The notes under the pieces were generated by a model. That model did no database searches and had not been told where the DNA came from. It was given only the letters and a program-made list of their open reading frames with translations. From Legionella bononiensis (GTDB taxonomy: Bacteria; Pseudomonadota; Gammaproteobacteria; Legionellales; Legionellaceae): DNA of 64,000 nucleotides. Location of the stretch: assembly GCF_016786215.1 (NCBI RefSeq), contig NZ_JADOBG010000012.1:1-64000 (forward strand), in the 5' to 3' direction. Shown here in pieces: positions 10,031-21,506 of this stretch; the first letter of the stretch is position 1, and the number at the start of each line of letters is the position of its first letter. The position numbers and the translations under genes were made by a program.

Positions 10031-10049
10031 TATAATGATAATCAATATG
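10031..10049 (+). promoter_or_regulatory. Candidate Fur box overlapping the agmatinase -10 region
   Basis: The 19 bp at 10031-10049 match the classical Fur-box consensus (GATAATGATAATCATTATC) at 16 of 19 positions by eye; mismatches are at positions 1, 15 and 19. The first six bases read TATAAT and sit about 71 nt upstream of the chosen agmatinase start, so binding there would block the promoter. It is about 200 bp from the divergent icd start. Binding by Fur is inference. Confidence 0.55.
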
Positions 10050-10106
10050 TGCTGCATGACTTAATTAAAATCAATGTCATTGTTAATAACATGGAGTATG
10101 AGCATC

Positions 10107-11042
10107 ATGTCAGATTTTGAATCCGCATCACAAAAGCCTATTCTTACTAAATCAGTACCCTACGAAGGAATACCAACTTTTTTAAGATCAGAATATACAC
10201 GCGATTTAAAAGGAGTTGATCTCGCCGTCTATGGTGTTCCGTTCGACTTAAGCACATTCAATCGTTCAGGAGCTCGTTTTGGACCCCGTAGTATTCGTGA
10301 GCTCTCGTGCTACTTAAGTTTATTGGGTACCTGCTGGCCACATAAATATCGGATTGATCATCAATTCAAATTAATAGATTATGGTGATATTGGCTTTTTT
10401 CCAGGGCAAATTGACAACATGTTACAAAACCTGGAGTCCGCTATAAAAGAATTGTGCTCACATGATGTTCTTACTTTAGGATTAGGTGGTGATCATCTGG
10501 TTGCCTATCCTGCTATAAAAGCACTTGCACAGCAACACGGACCTTTATCGTTAATCCATTTTGATGCACATACAGATACCGTCCAAATGCCACACTTGAC
10601 CCATGGTAGTATGTTTTATTATGCAGCTAAGGAAGGATTAATCGATCCTGAGAATTCTATTCAGATTGGAATACGTACTAGTGTACCAGAAACACCGAAA
10701 CTGCATGTCATCACAGCCAATCAATGTTTCGAAATGGGAACACAACAAGTAGTAGACAAAATAAGAAACATTGTTGGCACGCGAAAATGCTATATCAGTC
10801 TTGATGTAGATGGTATGGATCCCGCGTTTACACCAGGTACGGGAACTCCCATGCCAGGTGGCCTGACATCAGCAATGCAACGGGAAATTTTATGGGGTCT
10901 AGTCGGATTAAATATGATAGGAGGAGATGTTGTAGAAGTATCTCCGCCATATGACGTAGCACAAACTACTGCTCTCGTAGGTGCCACCGTCGCAATTGAC
11001 CTGTTATACATTCTCGGGAATACAAAACTACGTAAAGGTTAA
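10107..11042 (+). CDS. speB: Agmatinase-type ureohydrolase
   Basis: Member of the arginase/agmatinase family of binuclear manganese enzymes; the SpeB assignment predicts agmatine to putrescine plus urea. Metal-binding motifs are visible: GLGGDHLVAYP, HFDAHTDT, and SLDVDGMDPAFTPGTGTP, followed by GGDVVEVSPPYD. About 311 residues. I choose ATG 10107 because a GGAG at 10093-10096 lies 10 nt upstream; ATG 10098 is too close to it and 10074 has no site. A close relative (guanidinobutyrase or formimidoylglutamase) cannot be excluded. The Fur-box-like promoter is unusual for this family. Confidence 0.88.
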   Translation: MSDFESASQKPILTKSVPYEGIPTFLRSEYTRDLKGVDLAVYGVPFDLSTFNRSGARFGPRSIRELSCYLSLLGTCWPHKYRIDHQFKLIDYGDIGFFPGQIDNMLQNLESAIKELCSHDVLTLGLGGDHLVAYPAIKALAQQHGPLSLIHFDAHTDTVQMPHLTHGSMFYYAAKEGLIDPENSIQIGIRTSVPETPKLHVITANQCFEMGTQQVVDKIRNIVGTRKCYISLDVDGMDPAFTPGTGTPMPGGLTSAMQREILWGLVGLNMIGGDVVEVSPPYDVAQTTALVGATVAIDLLYILGNTKLRKG

Positions 11043-11533
11043 ATCAGTTTAAAAACCAAGTTATGGCCTGACACCTCACTTGGCTTTCAAACAAATCAGG
11101 CTCTACTGCGAATTGACCAGATGAGCCTTGATTAGTTAAACCCTTGGTTTGCATTCTGTTGGTTAAATTTGATTCGATTGGGATACTAGAGTTAACCTCG
11201 CATCTTCATCAACGTAAACTGAATCAAAACTTAACTCATTGTCTTAAAAAGTCTGTAATCAGTATGGTTGAAAATATTGGGTATTTATGTGATGCTTCAC
11301 CGATTACGATCAGAAGGGATGCTAGTTAAGGGTTATTTAAGAGTGATTCCAGATAGTAATCTTTGTTTCATTACAAACGGCTATCCAATACTATAGTACC
11401 CGTTTTTCAGTCCATAAGAACATTCATTATGAGAACATATAGTGATAGATCTAATACTGAATTGATCTTGATCAACCAATAATGTTCCATTTAGTACTGC
11501 ATCTATTTAACTTAAAGGGAATTATCAATTTAA
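11043..11533. other. Intergenic region after the agmatinase gene
   Basis: About 490 bp with no convincing gene. A hairpin with arms AATCAGGCTC (11094-11103) and GAGCC-TTGATT (11123-11133) follows the agmatinase gene and may end its transcript, although no T-run follows. A 61-residue open frame at 11144-11329 has no ribosome site or family signal. The promoter of the glucanase operon should lie near 11430-11510 but is not obvious. Confidence 0.5.
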
Positions 11534-12832
11534 ATGAACGTTCTAATCAGCTTATTTTTAATGATTTGTATCACTCAGACGAGTTTTGCATTTACAAAAA
11601 ACGAAGAGGAATTACTGACTCAAGTCCAAAAGCAAACTTATCACTATTTTTATGAATTTGCTCATCCAACAAGCGGTATGGCGCGTGAAAGAAGTAATCA
11701 AAATTATCCTGATTATGATCCTGAAGCCATCATCACGACTGGTGGTTCAGGGTTTGGCTTTATGGCAACCATTGTTGCAGTTGAACGCCAATTTATCAGC
11801 AGAGAACAAGGAGTAGATCATCTGCTTAAAGCAGTTCGATTTTTGGATACGCAGGCCGATAAATTTCATGGAATATTTCCTCATTGGATGTATGGTGACA
11901 CCGGTAAAACATTTGCTCATTGGCAGTATGATGATGGGAGCGATCTTGTTGAAACAGCATTTTTATTTCAAGGCTTGTTAACCGTTCATCAATATTTTGA
12001 CAGGAATACCCCTAAAGAGAAGGAATTGCGCCAGACCATTAACACATTATGGCGTAATGCAAACTGGAACTGGCATACCAATGGAACGAATGACGCGCTC
12101 TATTGGCATTGGTCGCCTAATTACGGCTGGCATATGAATCATAAAATTCGAGGATGGGATGAAACCTTGATTACCTATATTTTAGCTGCAAGTTCGCCGA
12201 CGCATCCAATTTCTAAACAAGTATATGACCGTTGTTATAAAGACTCTCCTACTTATCATAATGGAAATGAGTACTATGGTGTAAAATTGCCACTCGGTGT
12301 ACCTTATGGTGGTCCCTTATTCTGGTCGCATTATTCGTTCCTGGGCCTTGATCCCAATGGATTAACTGATGGCAACATTGACTATTATGAACAGAACGTG
12401 GCACACACTAAAATTAATCACGCTTATTGTGTAGAGAACCCCAAAGGATACGAGGGATATAGTGACCGTTGTTGGGGACTAACCGCATCCGATATCGATA
12501 CGGGTTATGGTGCCCAATCTCCTACTCAGGATGTCGGCGTTTTAACACCAACAGCAGCGCTGTCCTCGTTTCCTTATACACCAGAAGAATCCATGAAGGC
12601 ACTCCAATGCTTCATCAATCACCCTAAATTATGGAGTAATCTGGGGTTTAAAGATGCATACAATCCAACAACCGGTTGGGTAGCGGAAGGTTCTTTAGCT
12701 ATTGATCAAGGACCAATTATTGTAATGATTGAAAACTACCGCTCTCAATTATTATGGCGGTTATTTATGTCACACCCTGATGTACAGCATGGACTAAAAA
12801 ATCTGGGATTTCACTCACCCAGGATAGATTAA
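11534..12832 (+). CDS. Secreted glucoamylase-family (GH144-like) glucanase
   Basis: A 432-residue protein with a signal peptide (cleavage probably after TSFA, residue 19) and an (alpha/alpha)6-barrel sequence of the 'glycoamylase' family, which includes GH144 endo-beta-1,2-glucanases. Recognisable blocks are the N-terminal YFYEFAHPTSGMARER, TTGGSGFGFMA, the W-rich WNWHTNGTNDALYWHWSP, GWDETLITYILAAS, and GPIIVMIENYRS near the C-terminus. It is followed after 1 nt by a GH3 beta-glucosidase gene, which fits an endo-enzyme releasing oligosaccharides for the second enzyme. Beta-1,2-glucan as substrate is inference. Confidence 0.8.
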   Translation: MNVLISLFLMICITQTSFAFTKNEEELLTQVQKQTYHYFYEFAHPTSGMARERSNQNYPDYDPEAIITTGGSGFGFMATIVAVERQFISREQGVDHLLKAVRFLDTQADKFHGIFPHWMYGDTGKTFAHWQYDDGSDLVETAFLFQGLLTVHQYFDRNTPKEKELRQTINTLWRNANWNWHTNGTNDALYWHWSPNYGWHMNHKIRGWDETLITYILAASSPTHPISKQVYDRCYKDSPTYHNGNEYYGVKLPLGVPYGGPLFWSHYSFLGLDPNGLTDGNIDYYEQNVAHTKINHAYCVENPKGYEGYSDRCWGLTASDIDTGYGAQSPTQDVGVLTPTAALSSFPYTPEESMKALQCFINHPKLWSNLGFKDAYNPTTGWVAEGSLAIDQGPIIVMIENYRSQLLWRLFMSHPDVQHGLKNLGFHSPRID

Positions 12833-12833
12833 T

Positions 12834-15095
12834 ATGAGGCGCTATCACTTATGTTGCTTGTTTCTTTGCGGTCTGGTCTCGTTGGCAAATGCCAATTCAG
12901 AAAGTCAAAAAGAAGAATTTATTGACAATTTGTTAGCTCGTATGACTGTGGCTGAAAAGATTGGTCAACTGAATTTGCTGACCGTTGGTTTAACCGAAAC
13001 CGGACCTTCCAGCAATCAGGAAATTGATTATAAAATTAAAAATGGCCAAGTCGGCGCTCTTATGAATGCCTATTCGCCAAAAGTAGTTAAACAGCTGCAA
13101 GACTTGGCCATTAAAAACTCTCGTTTAAAGATACCCTTATTGTTTGGTTTTGATGTGATTCATGGTTATCGCACCATATTCCCAATTCCTCTAGCGCAGG
13201 CTGCAAGCTGGAACCCCGACCTGATAAAAAAATTAGCGCATGCCTCAGCAAGTGAAGCAGCGCAAGATGGCCTGCATTGGACCTTTAGCCCCATGGTCGA
13301 TATTGTAAGAGATCCTCGCTGGGGTAGAGTCATGGAATCCGCTGGCGAAGACCCATTACTAGCATCCAAGATAGGGGTGGCAATGGTCACAGGCTATCAA
13401 GGAACTGATCTGTCTCAGCCTTCATCAATTATGGCCTGTGTCAAACACTTTGCCCTGTATGGAGGAGCTGAAGCGGGGCGTGATTACAACACCGTTGATA
13501 TGAGTCTGGCACGGATGTATAACGACTACCTACCGCCTTACCTCGCAGCCATTAATGCCCATGCTAAAAGTGTGATGACATCGTTTAATGAGGTCAATGG
13601 TATCCCGGCAACTGGCAATTACTGGTTAATGAAAGAACTATTACGTGATACGTACCGATTTGATGGCTTGCTAGTCACAGATTACACCGCCATTAATGAA
13701 ATGATGGCTCATGGCGTAGGTGATGCCAAAGAAGTGACTCGATTAGCCATCAACGCAACCACTGATATGGATATGGTTGGTGAGATGTATGTCAATCAGC
13801 TATCCAATCTGTTGAAAGAGAAACACATTAAGATCGAACAAATTAATGAAGCGGTAAAAAGAGTACTCCGTGCTAAATGGGATTTAGGTTTGTTTGAACA
13901 TCCCTATCACCAAATGGATCAATTAGCCTATGATAAAAAACAGCACCGAGCCTTAGCTCTTCAGGCTGCACTTGAGAGTATTGTTTTATTAAAAAATGCG
14001 AACAGTCTTCTGCCTCTGCATCCCAACCAAAATATTGCATTCATCGGTCCATTTGTAAAGGACGCGAATCAGCAACTTGGGGAATGGCGAGCCATTGGCC
14101 AGCCTGAAGAAGCGATAAGCCTATGGCAAGCATTACAACAAGAACAGTTCGGGGATCATATTCACTATGCAAAAGGATGCAACTTTTCCGATGATAAAGA
14201 TTTAGTCACCTATTTGAACAAACATGGTGGCAGGATTCAAAACGATGACCCTCAAAAATTATTAAACGAGGCTTTGTCAATTGCTCAACAAAGCGAGGTC
14301 ATTGTTGCTGTTTTAGGTGAGCCTTTTGGCATGAGTGGAGAAGCTGCCAGTCGTACCAGGATTGGTTTATTACCTAATCAGTTAAATTTATTAAAAGCCC
14401 TCAAAAAACTCAACAAGCCTATCGTATTGGTATTGATGAATGGTCGACCATTAACCATTGAATGGCCGCATCATCATATTGATGCCATTGTTGAAGCTTG
14501 GTATGGTGGCAGCGAAGCAGGTACTGCTATTTCTGATGTGTTATTTGGCCGTTACAATCCTTCAGGTAAATTAACCATGACTGTTCCACGTCATGTAGGC
14601 CAAATCCCGATATATTATAATGCCAAGCCAACTGGACGTCCTTATCAAGAGCTTAGTCAAAAATTTGCTGAAAAATATAAAAGTAAATACATTGATGAAT
14701 CAAATTTACCGAGATACCCATTCGGATATGGCTTGAGTTATAGTAACTTTCATTATCATGATCTCAAATTAAATTCTTCGGTATTACACAAAAATACAAA
14801 GATCACTGCGTCGGTTATTGTTACCAATAATGGTAAGTATAATGGCCATGAAATTGTGCAACTGTACCTGCATGATAAAGTGGCATCAATGACTCAACCA
14901 GAAAAACTGCTCAAAGACTTTAAAAAAATCTTTTTGAATAAAGGCGAATCCAAACGAGTTACGTTTATTATTACTGAGCCTATGCTTCGATTTTATAATG
15001 CACATTTAGATCATGTTTCAGAGCCAGGAGAGTTTGAACTTTATATAGGATCCAGCTCACAAACACAGATGAAGAAACAGTTTACCTATGAATAG
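12834..15095 (+). CDS. bglX: Periplasmic GH3 beta-glucosidase, BglX-like
   Basis: 753 residues: signal peptide (residues 1-20), GH3 N-terminal TIM barrel, GH3 C-terminal domain with GEPFGMSGEAASRT, and a C-terminal fibronectin III-like domain. The nucleophile is probably Asp283 in GLLVTDYTAINEM; the general-acid Glu should lie in the MSGEA region. KHFALYGGAEAGRDYN and VMESAGEDP are typical of BglX. It starts 1 nt after the GH144-like gene, so the two form an operon for stepwise degradation of a beta-glucan outside the inner membrane. A weak hairpin at 15149-15165 follows. Confidence 0.93.
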   Translation: MRRYHLCCLFLCGLVSLANANSESQKEEFIDNLLARMTVAEKIGQLNLLTVGLTETGPSSNQEIDYKIKNGQVGALMNAYSPKVVKQLQDLAIKNSRLKIPLLFGFDVIHGYRTIFPIPLAQAASWNPDLIKKLAHASASEAAQDGLHWTFSPMVDIVRDPRWGRVMESAGEDPLLASKIGVAMVTGYQGTDLSQPSSIMACVKHFALYGGAEAGRDYNTVDMSLARMYNDYLPPYLAAINAHAKSVMTSFNEVNGIPATGNYWLMKELLRDTYRFDGLLVTDYTAINEMMAHGVGDAKEVTRLAINATTDMDMVGEMYVNQLSNLLKEKHIKIEQINEAVKRVLRAKWDLGLFEHPYHQMDQLAYDKKQHRALALQAALESIVLLKNANSLLPLHPNQNIAFIGPFVKDANQQLGEWRAIGQPEEAISLWQALQQEQFGDHIHYAKGCNFSDDKDLVTYLNKHGGRIQNDDPQKLLNEALSIAQQSEVIVAVLGEPFGMSGEAASRTRIGLLPNQLNLLKALKKLNKPIVLVLMNGRPLTIEWPHHHIDAIVEAWYGGSEAGTAISDVLFGRYNPSGKLTMTVPRHVGQIPIYYNAKPTGRPYQELSQKFAEKYKSKYIDESNLPRYPFGYGLSYSNFHYHDLKLNSSVLHKNTKITASVIVTNNGKYNGHEIVQLYLHDKVASMTQPEKLLKDFKKIFLNKGESKRVTFIITEPMLRFYNAHLDHVSEPGEFELYIGSSSQTQMKKQFTYE

Positions 15096-15148
15096 GATGT
15101 GTTGAGAATTCTGATTTCGAGGTCCTGCCACTTATTTCTGATTTATTT

Positions 15149-15165
15149 GGACTTTTATAAAGTCC
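15149..15165. terminator. Short hairpin between convergent genes
   Basis: GGACTTT at 15149-15155 and AAAGTCC at 15159-15165 form a 7-bp stem with a 3-nt loop in the 81-bp gap between convergent bglX and the lipoprotein-like gene. It may serve both strands. No strong T-run follows. Confidence 0.4.
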
Positions 15166-15176
15166 CGGCCTGTATA

Positions 15177-15875
15177 CTATGCATGTTGCAACATTTTTAT
15201 CTGCTCATACAACTGATCATAACCGGCTTCTACATTAATGTAATCGCTTTTAGCCAATAGTACGGATAATGATCCGTCATCTGTTGCAGAAGGTTTTTGT
15301 AATATGCCATTAAATCCTTCGAGTTTTAAGCGAATATAATCGCTGAATTTTGTTACCAGATAAAAATTTCTGTAATAATTATCAGGACTCATATGCACCG
15401 CTTTCGCATCTTTAGCCAATTCATGTCCTGGTAAATAGTCTTTTAAAGAATAAGAAGAGTTATTATGAACTGCAATAATTTTGCCTTTAGGCAATAACTC
15501 TGTAATTTTATTTGCTAATTTTTTTACTTCTCTATGAGCTTCAGGTGAATAGGAACTGTATTGAATCAATGTTTTTTTGATTCCATTATCCGTATAAATT
15601 CTATTCGGATCAAATTCATACCGTTTATTATTCAAATGAAAAACAATATTTCGCCCACCTGAGTGGATGAGAGTGATAAGACTACCACCGTCTTTACGGA
15701 TTACTCTTTTAGCTGCTTTCAAGGCTGTCTGTTCATTGTGATGTACATGGACGTATGTTTTTCCCTTGCCAACAGTTTGCTGAATCACAACGCGTTCATC
15801 ACCCACCATTACTTTATGATTAATCGCACAGCCGGTTTGAGCTAAAACCAATAAAGCAAGCAATATCCATTTCAT
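15177..15875 (-). CDS. Putative lipoprotein or secreted protein of unknown function
   Basis: 232 residues starting MKWILLALLVLAQTGC, a short hydrophobic leader ending in a Cys at residue 16. The Gln at -3 is atypical for a lipobox, so either lipoprotein processing or plain signal-peptidase cleavage is possible. The rest is mixed alpha/beta with no motif I recognise. ATG 15875 has a GGTGA site 8 nt upstream; the frame extends two codons further to a TTG. It is monocistronic and convergent with bglX. It is probably an envelope protein; I cannot assign a function. Confidence 0.6.
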   Translation of the reverse strand: MKWILLALLVLAQTGCAINHKVMVGDERVVIQQTVGKGKTYVHVHHNEQTALKAAKRVIRKDGGSLITLIHSGGRNIVFHLNNKRYEFDPNRIYTDNGIKKTLIQYSSYSPEAHREVKKLANKITELLPKGKIIAVHNNSSYSLKDYLPGHELAKDAKAVHMSPDNYYRNFYLVTKFSDYIRLKLEGFNGILQKPSATDDGSLSVLLAKSDYINVEAGYDQLYEQIKMLQHA

Positions 15876-16043
15876 GAACAAATTTCACCATAAAGAGTAA
15901 ATTTGCATCATTGTATAGTGATGGAATTTAAAAAACAATCTATTATCTGCCATGAATTCAATTAAATCATACTAATAGCAGTTGCCTGAATTTGAGAATA
16001 AATCTACCATTGAGCTCCGATCGTTTTTATTCATAAATACTCT

Positions 16044-16580
16044 ATGCCTCCAATCATTCTCTTCAATAAACCCTTCGGCGTGGTAACACAGTTCACTGGA
16101 GAAGTACCTGAGCGGACTCTGGCAGCATATATCAAGATCCCAGGTTTTTATGCAGCGGGACGATTAGATAAAAACAGCGAAGGTTTATTATTATTAACAA
16201 ATGATGGTGCTCTGCAGCATCGTTTGACACACCCCAAATTTGAAAAAAACAAATATTATTGGGTTCAGATAGAAGGAATTCCCACTGATGCTGATTTAGA
16301 ACCATTACGAAAAGGGTTAACTATCAAAGCGTGTTCCTTTTTACCCGCTCAGGTTCATCAGATTGATGAACCGCCTCTCTGGCCACGAAATCCACCAATT
16401 CGTGTACGAAAAAGCATACCGACCAGTTGGATTGAAATCATTCTGAAAGAAGGTAAAAATCACCAAATTCGAAAAATGACAGCCGCCATTGGATTTCCTA
16501 CATTAAGACTGATAAGGCATAGAATTGGTGACTGGAAACTGGGAGATTTACAACCTGGAAAATTCACCTGGCTGCCCTAA
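16044..16580 (+). CDS. rluE: 23S rRNA pseudouridine synthase, RluE/RsuA family
   Basis: Isomerises a uridine in 23S rRNA to pseudouridine; RluE acts at U2457 in E. coli. The 178-residue protein has the short RluE form without an N-terminal S4 domain. It begins with the FNKPFGVVTQF motif and has the catalytic GRLDKNSEGLLLLTNDG (Asp of RLD), then KYYWVQIEG and the C-terminal LKEGKNHQIRKMTAAIGFPTLRL. It stands alone and divergent from the upstream lipoprotein-like gene. Confidence 0.9.
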   Translation: MPPIILFNKPFGVVTQFTGEVPERTLAAYIKIPGFYAAGRLDKNSEGLLLLTNDGALQHRLTHPKFEKNKYYWVQIEGIPTDADLEPLRKGLTIKACSFLPAQVHQIDEPPLWPRNPPIRVRKSIPTSWIEIILKEGKNHQIRKMTAAIGFPTLRLIRHRIGDWKLGDLQPGKFTWLP

Positions 16581-16649
16581 TCCGCTGTCCCTCTCTGAAA
16601 GAGTACTAGATAAAAACAGGTCTTGGTCCTGGCTTTAAAGGGTGTGCAT

Positions 16650-16781
16650 ATGACGCCGGCACGAGACTTTGCTTTAGCATCAAGACATTTTAAATCACTT
16701 TTTCAAGAGAATTACGCCAAAAATCTGGATATAAGAGAAACCGAATTCAAAACCGGAGATATGAGTCTTATCAATAATTAA
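16650..16781 (+). CDS. Possible 43-residue small ORF
   Basis: An ATG-to-TAA frame of 44 codons beginning MTPARDFALASRHF lies in the gap after rluE. It has no clear ribosome site (GGGTG about 5 nt upstream is weak), is hydrophilic, and matches nothing I recognise. It may be the decayed end of a larger gene or chance. Confidence 0.2.
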   Translation: MTPARDFALASRHFKSLFQENYAKNLDIRETEFKTGDMSLINN

Positions 16782-16839
16782 TAATCATCAATCAACCGGT
16801 TTGATCCAGAAAGAAAAGCAAAAGAATATGCAATCACTT

Positions 16840-17991
16840 TTACGAGAGCATGTTGAGTATCTGTGTTGGTTTTGCCATGTCATCAAAAATATTATGCATA
16901 CCAGACAAGTCTTTTTCAAATGACTCTAATTTCGCCAGTGAATCCGGTTTTGGTGTTTTAAAGAAAGTTCCCACAAAACCGCGTGGGGATTGCAGTTGAA
17001 CTATTGCCGCTGGAATAATAGTAATGAGTGCTATTACACCTAATATACCCTTTAAAATTGGATGCAATTGATCCCATAAACCTTGGTGCTTGGAAAATTC
17101 AATTCTGGCTTCTTTAATTGCCTGCGAACAGGTCTCTTGAAATAGCTTAAGGCTTGTTTCAGTCGGTGCATTATCAAAGAAATTGTCCCTGGCATTTTCC
17201 AGAGTGGTTTTTAACTTGTTCGCTGCTATGGCTAACTTTTTGTACTCGGGAACAAAATCAGGGTTGGGTGTATTGGTATCCTCTTCACGTGCTATCCCCT
17301 TGACTTCAGCTAAAAAAGGAGTTCCCTTGTTCTTAAGGTAAGCTATTTGATCATTAAATTGAACAACTAATTCATTGAATTGTTGTTTCTGATTGAATAG
17401 ACATACTTTTACATTCTCAATGGCTTCGTCGATCTTGGTTTTATCAAATGTACGCCCTATGTGCTGTGCTATTTTAATAGTCAATTTGTCAACAAGGCCA
17501 TTTATCTTTTCATCATTGGTTTTATAAAGACTAATATTTACCGTAAGTTCAAGAAGAGCATCCAAATCTAGCTTGGATATATCTCCCGCCGCTATATACA
17601 AAGAAGAAGACTTTATGGCGTCTAGTATCTCCCGGTCAAGAAGAACCAAATGACCTTGTGAATACCCCATATCATATTCTTTCCCTATGGGCTCAAGAAC
17701 GAATGAGTTAAAATGACCCAAGACTTTGCCAAATATTTCTTCCAAAAGACTTTTGCTTAAATCATTTTCTTTTCCATCAAAACCTAGATAAATATGTGAG
17801 CGACAATTATCATCTAGCCTATTATTATTCATGGCGCTAAACAAAAAGTCAGTTATAAGCGGCATACCTTTCAAAGAATTTAGACATCCAGCTTTTTCAA
17901 GCACCATATACTGAAGGATAGCTGTGGTTTTAAAATCAATTTCCAGATTAAATTCGCTGAATTGTTTACTTATAGATTCATACAATATCAT
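16840..17991 (-). CDS. Unknown 383-residue protein, candidate Dot/Icm effector
   Basis: No recognised family. The protein is mostly helical and hydrophilic, with probable coiled coil between about residues 190 and 290. A single strong hydrophobic segment near residues 315-335 (GILGVIALITIIPAAIVQL) is followed by a GFVGTFFKTP motif and a charged tail ending QILNMLS. One hydrophobic hairpin plus coiled coil and a polar tail is a layout often seen in Legionella effectors that act on host membranes; that reading is inference only. It is monocistronic, with about 300 bp of non-coding DNA upstream. Confidence 0.6.
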   Translation of the reverse strand: MILYESISKQFSEFNLEIDFKTTAILQYMVLEKAGCLNSLKGMPLITDFLFSAMNNNRLDDNCRSHIYLGFDGKENDLSKSLLEEIFGKVLGHFNSFVLEPIGKEYDMGYSQGHLVLLDREILDAIKSSSLYIAAGDISKLDLDALLELTVNISLYKTNDEKINGLVDKLTIKIAQHIGRTFDKTKIDEAIENVKVCLFNQKQQFNELVVQFNDQIAYLKNKGTPFLAEVKGIAREEDTNTPNPDFVPEYKKLAIAANKLKTTLENARDNFFDNAPTETSLKLFQETCSQAIKEARIEFSKHQGLWDQLHPILKGILGVIALITIIPAAIVQLQSPRGFVGTFFKTPKPDSLAKLESFEKDLSGMHNIFDDMAKPTQILNMLS

Positions 17992-18299
17992 TGTGCATTC
18001 CCTGTTGTTTCGTGGCCTAAAATGGCGATATTAGAGCACAAACAAGGCGATGTGTCAATTTACTGGTATGCGTGTTCAAAAATATGACAAACAACGTGTT
18101 AATATTCAGTATATTAGAAGAATAAGGATACCTCAATTTTTTAAAAACTGTACCAGTACGCTCGTTCATATTTCATAGCCAGCATGCAAGGGATAGATAA
18201 AATGAGCAAGTTACTAAAGAAATAACAGGGCTTCACACTGCCTGTTTTAACGCTTAGAGCGCATTATAAAGAAGACATCAAAACATACCGTTGCTTCAA
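17992..18299. other. Intergenic region between mreD and the unknown gene
   Basis: About 308 bp, AT-rich. I see no gene, terminator or clear regulatory site. It must contain the promoter of the 383-residue protein gene and the 3' end of the mreBCD transcript. Confidence 0.45.
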
Positions 18300-18778
18300 T
18301 TACCGATAAACCAGTCGAGTCAGTAATGAACCATCGCCAAGTAAACGTATCCAGGGCCAGAAAAACATCCCTAACAGAGCACTTGCAATAGGCATGAGAA
18401 GGCTGTAATGAAAACCTAGCAAAGCGTTAATAAAGGAAATAACGGATTGATATAAAAGGCAAAAGAAACCAATAAGACAGATCTGCTGTATCATGGAGAA
18501 AAATTGGAATCTTCTTGACTTGGTGGAAGCAATCCAGGTTACCAACAGTAATGCAAATGAATGTTCGCCTATTACGGTAGAAAGCAGCACATCCAATAAA
18601 AGACCGGTAATTAATAGCGTAGTTAACCTGAAATTTCCAGGTAAATAATACTCAATATACAATACCAATAATAAAATCCAGGGTGGGCGAAAAGCTGACA
18701 GAATTTCAGGCATAGGCAAAATTGAAAGTACCAGAGCCCCAATAAATCCTATCCATAATCGCAGGCGAAGATTCTTCA

Positions 18779-18782
<4 letters not shown>
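18300..18782 (-). CDS. mreD: Rod shape-determining membrane protein MreD
   Basis: 160 residues with about five hydrophobic segments, including PPWILLLVLYIEYYLP and LLDVLLSTVIGEHSF, which are typical of MreD. It is part of the elongasome that guides lateral wall synthesis together with MreB and MreC. Its start overlaps the mreC stop by 4 nt. It is the last gene of mreB-mreC-mreD. Weakly conserved in sequence, but the position and topology make the call firm. Confidence 0.92.
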
Positions 18783-21097
<2,315 letters not shown>

Positions 21098-21415
21098 TTA
21101 ATTAATGATGAATACTTCTTTCAGTTTATCACGATTAGTATTCATAAAACGTTGGCCAAATCCTTTGACTTCAGCGAGCTCTTCAAGTGACTTGAATCCT
21201 TTATGACTCTCTCGATAGGCAATAATCGCTTCAGCTCGTTTCTTTCCAATACCTTTAAAAGAACCGGTAAGAGTAGATAAATCCGCTTGATTAAGATCTA
21301 TTTTACCTGGTGAAGAAGCATGTTGCTCTGGTTGTTTTTTAGGTACTGTATCTGCTTGAACAGGAAGGGTTACAACGAATAATGACAATAACATAGCAAT
21401 GAATCTTGCTTTCAT
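21098..21415 (-). CDS. comEA: ComEA-like helix-hairpin-helix periplasmic protein
   Basis: 105 residues: a signal peptide (cleavage probably after VQA, residue 21), a short Pro/Gln-rich linker, and a ComEA-type HhH domain. The domain reads KIDLNQADLSTLTGSFKGIG followed by KKRAEAIIAYRE and FKSLEELAEVKGFG. ComEA binds incoming DNA in the periplasm during natural transformation, a trait known in Legionella. An AGGAG site precedes the ATG. A hairpin with 8-bp arms (AGCGGCTC/GAGCCGCT, 21440-21461) sits just upstream of the ribosome site. Confidence 0.88.
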   Translation of the reverse strand: MKARFIAMLLSLFVVTLPVQADTVPKKQPEQHASSPGKIDLNQADLSTLTGSFKGIGKKRAEAIIAYRESHKGFKSLEELAEVKGFGQRFMNTNRDKLKEVFIIN

Positions 21416-21439
21416 AATTTTCTCCTAATTGTTGGACTA

Positions 21440-21461
21440 AGCGGCTCGTTCCGGAGCCGCT
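21440..21461 (-). terminator. GC-rich hairpin between the M20 peptidase and comEA genes
   Basis: Arms AGCGGCTC (21440-21447) and GAGCCGCT (21454-21461) with a 6-nt loop, 25 nt before the comEA ATG and 46 nt after the peptidase stop. It could terminate the upstream operon or act in the comEA leader. No T-run follows. Confidence 0.45.
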
Positions 21462-21506
21462 GCAAAGTATCCCAATATTTTAATTAACTGTCGAGATAAT
21501 TTTTAA

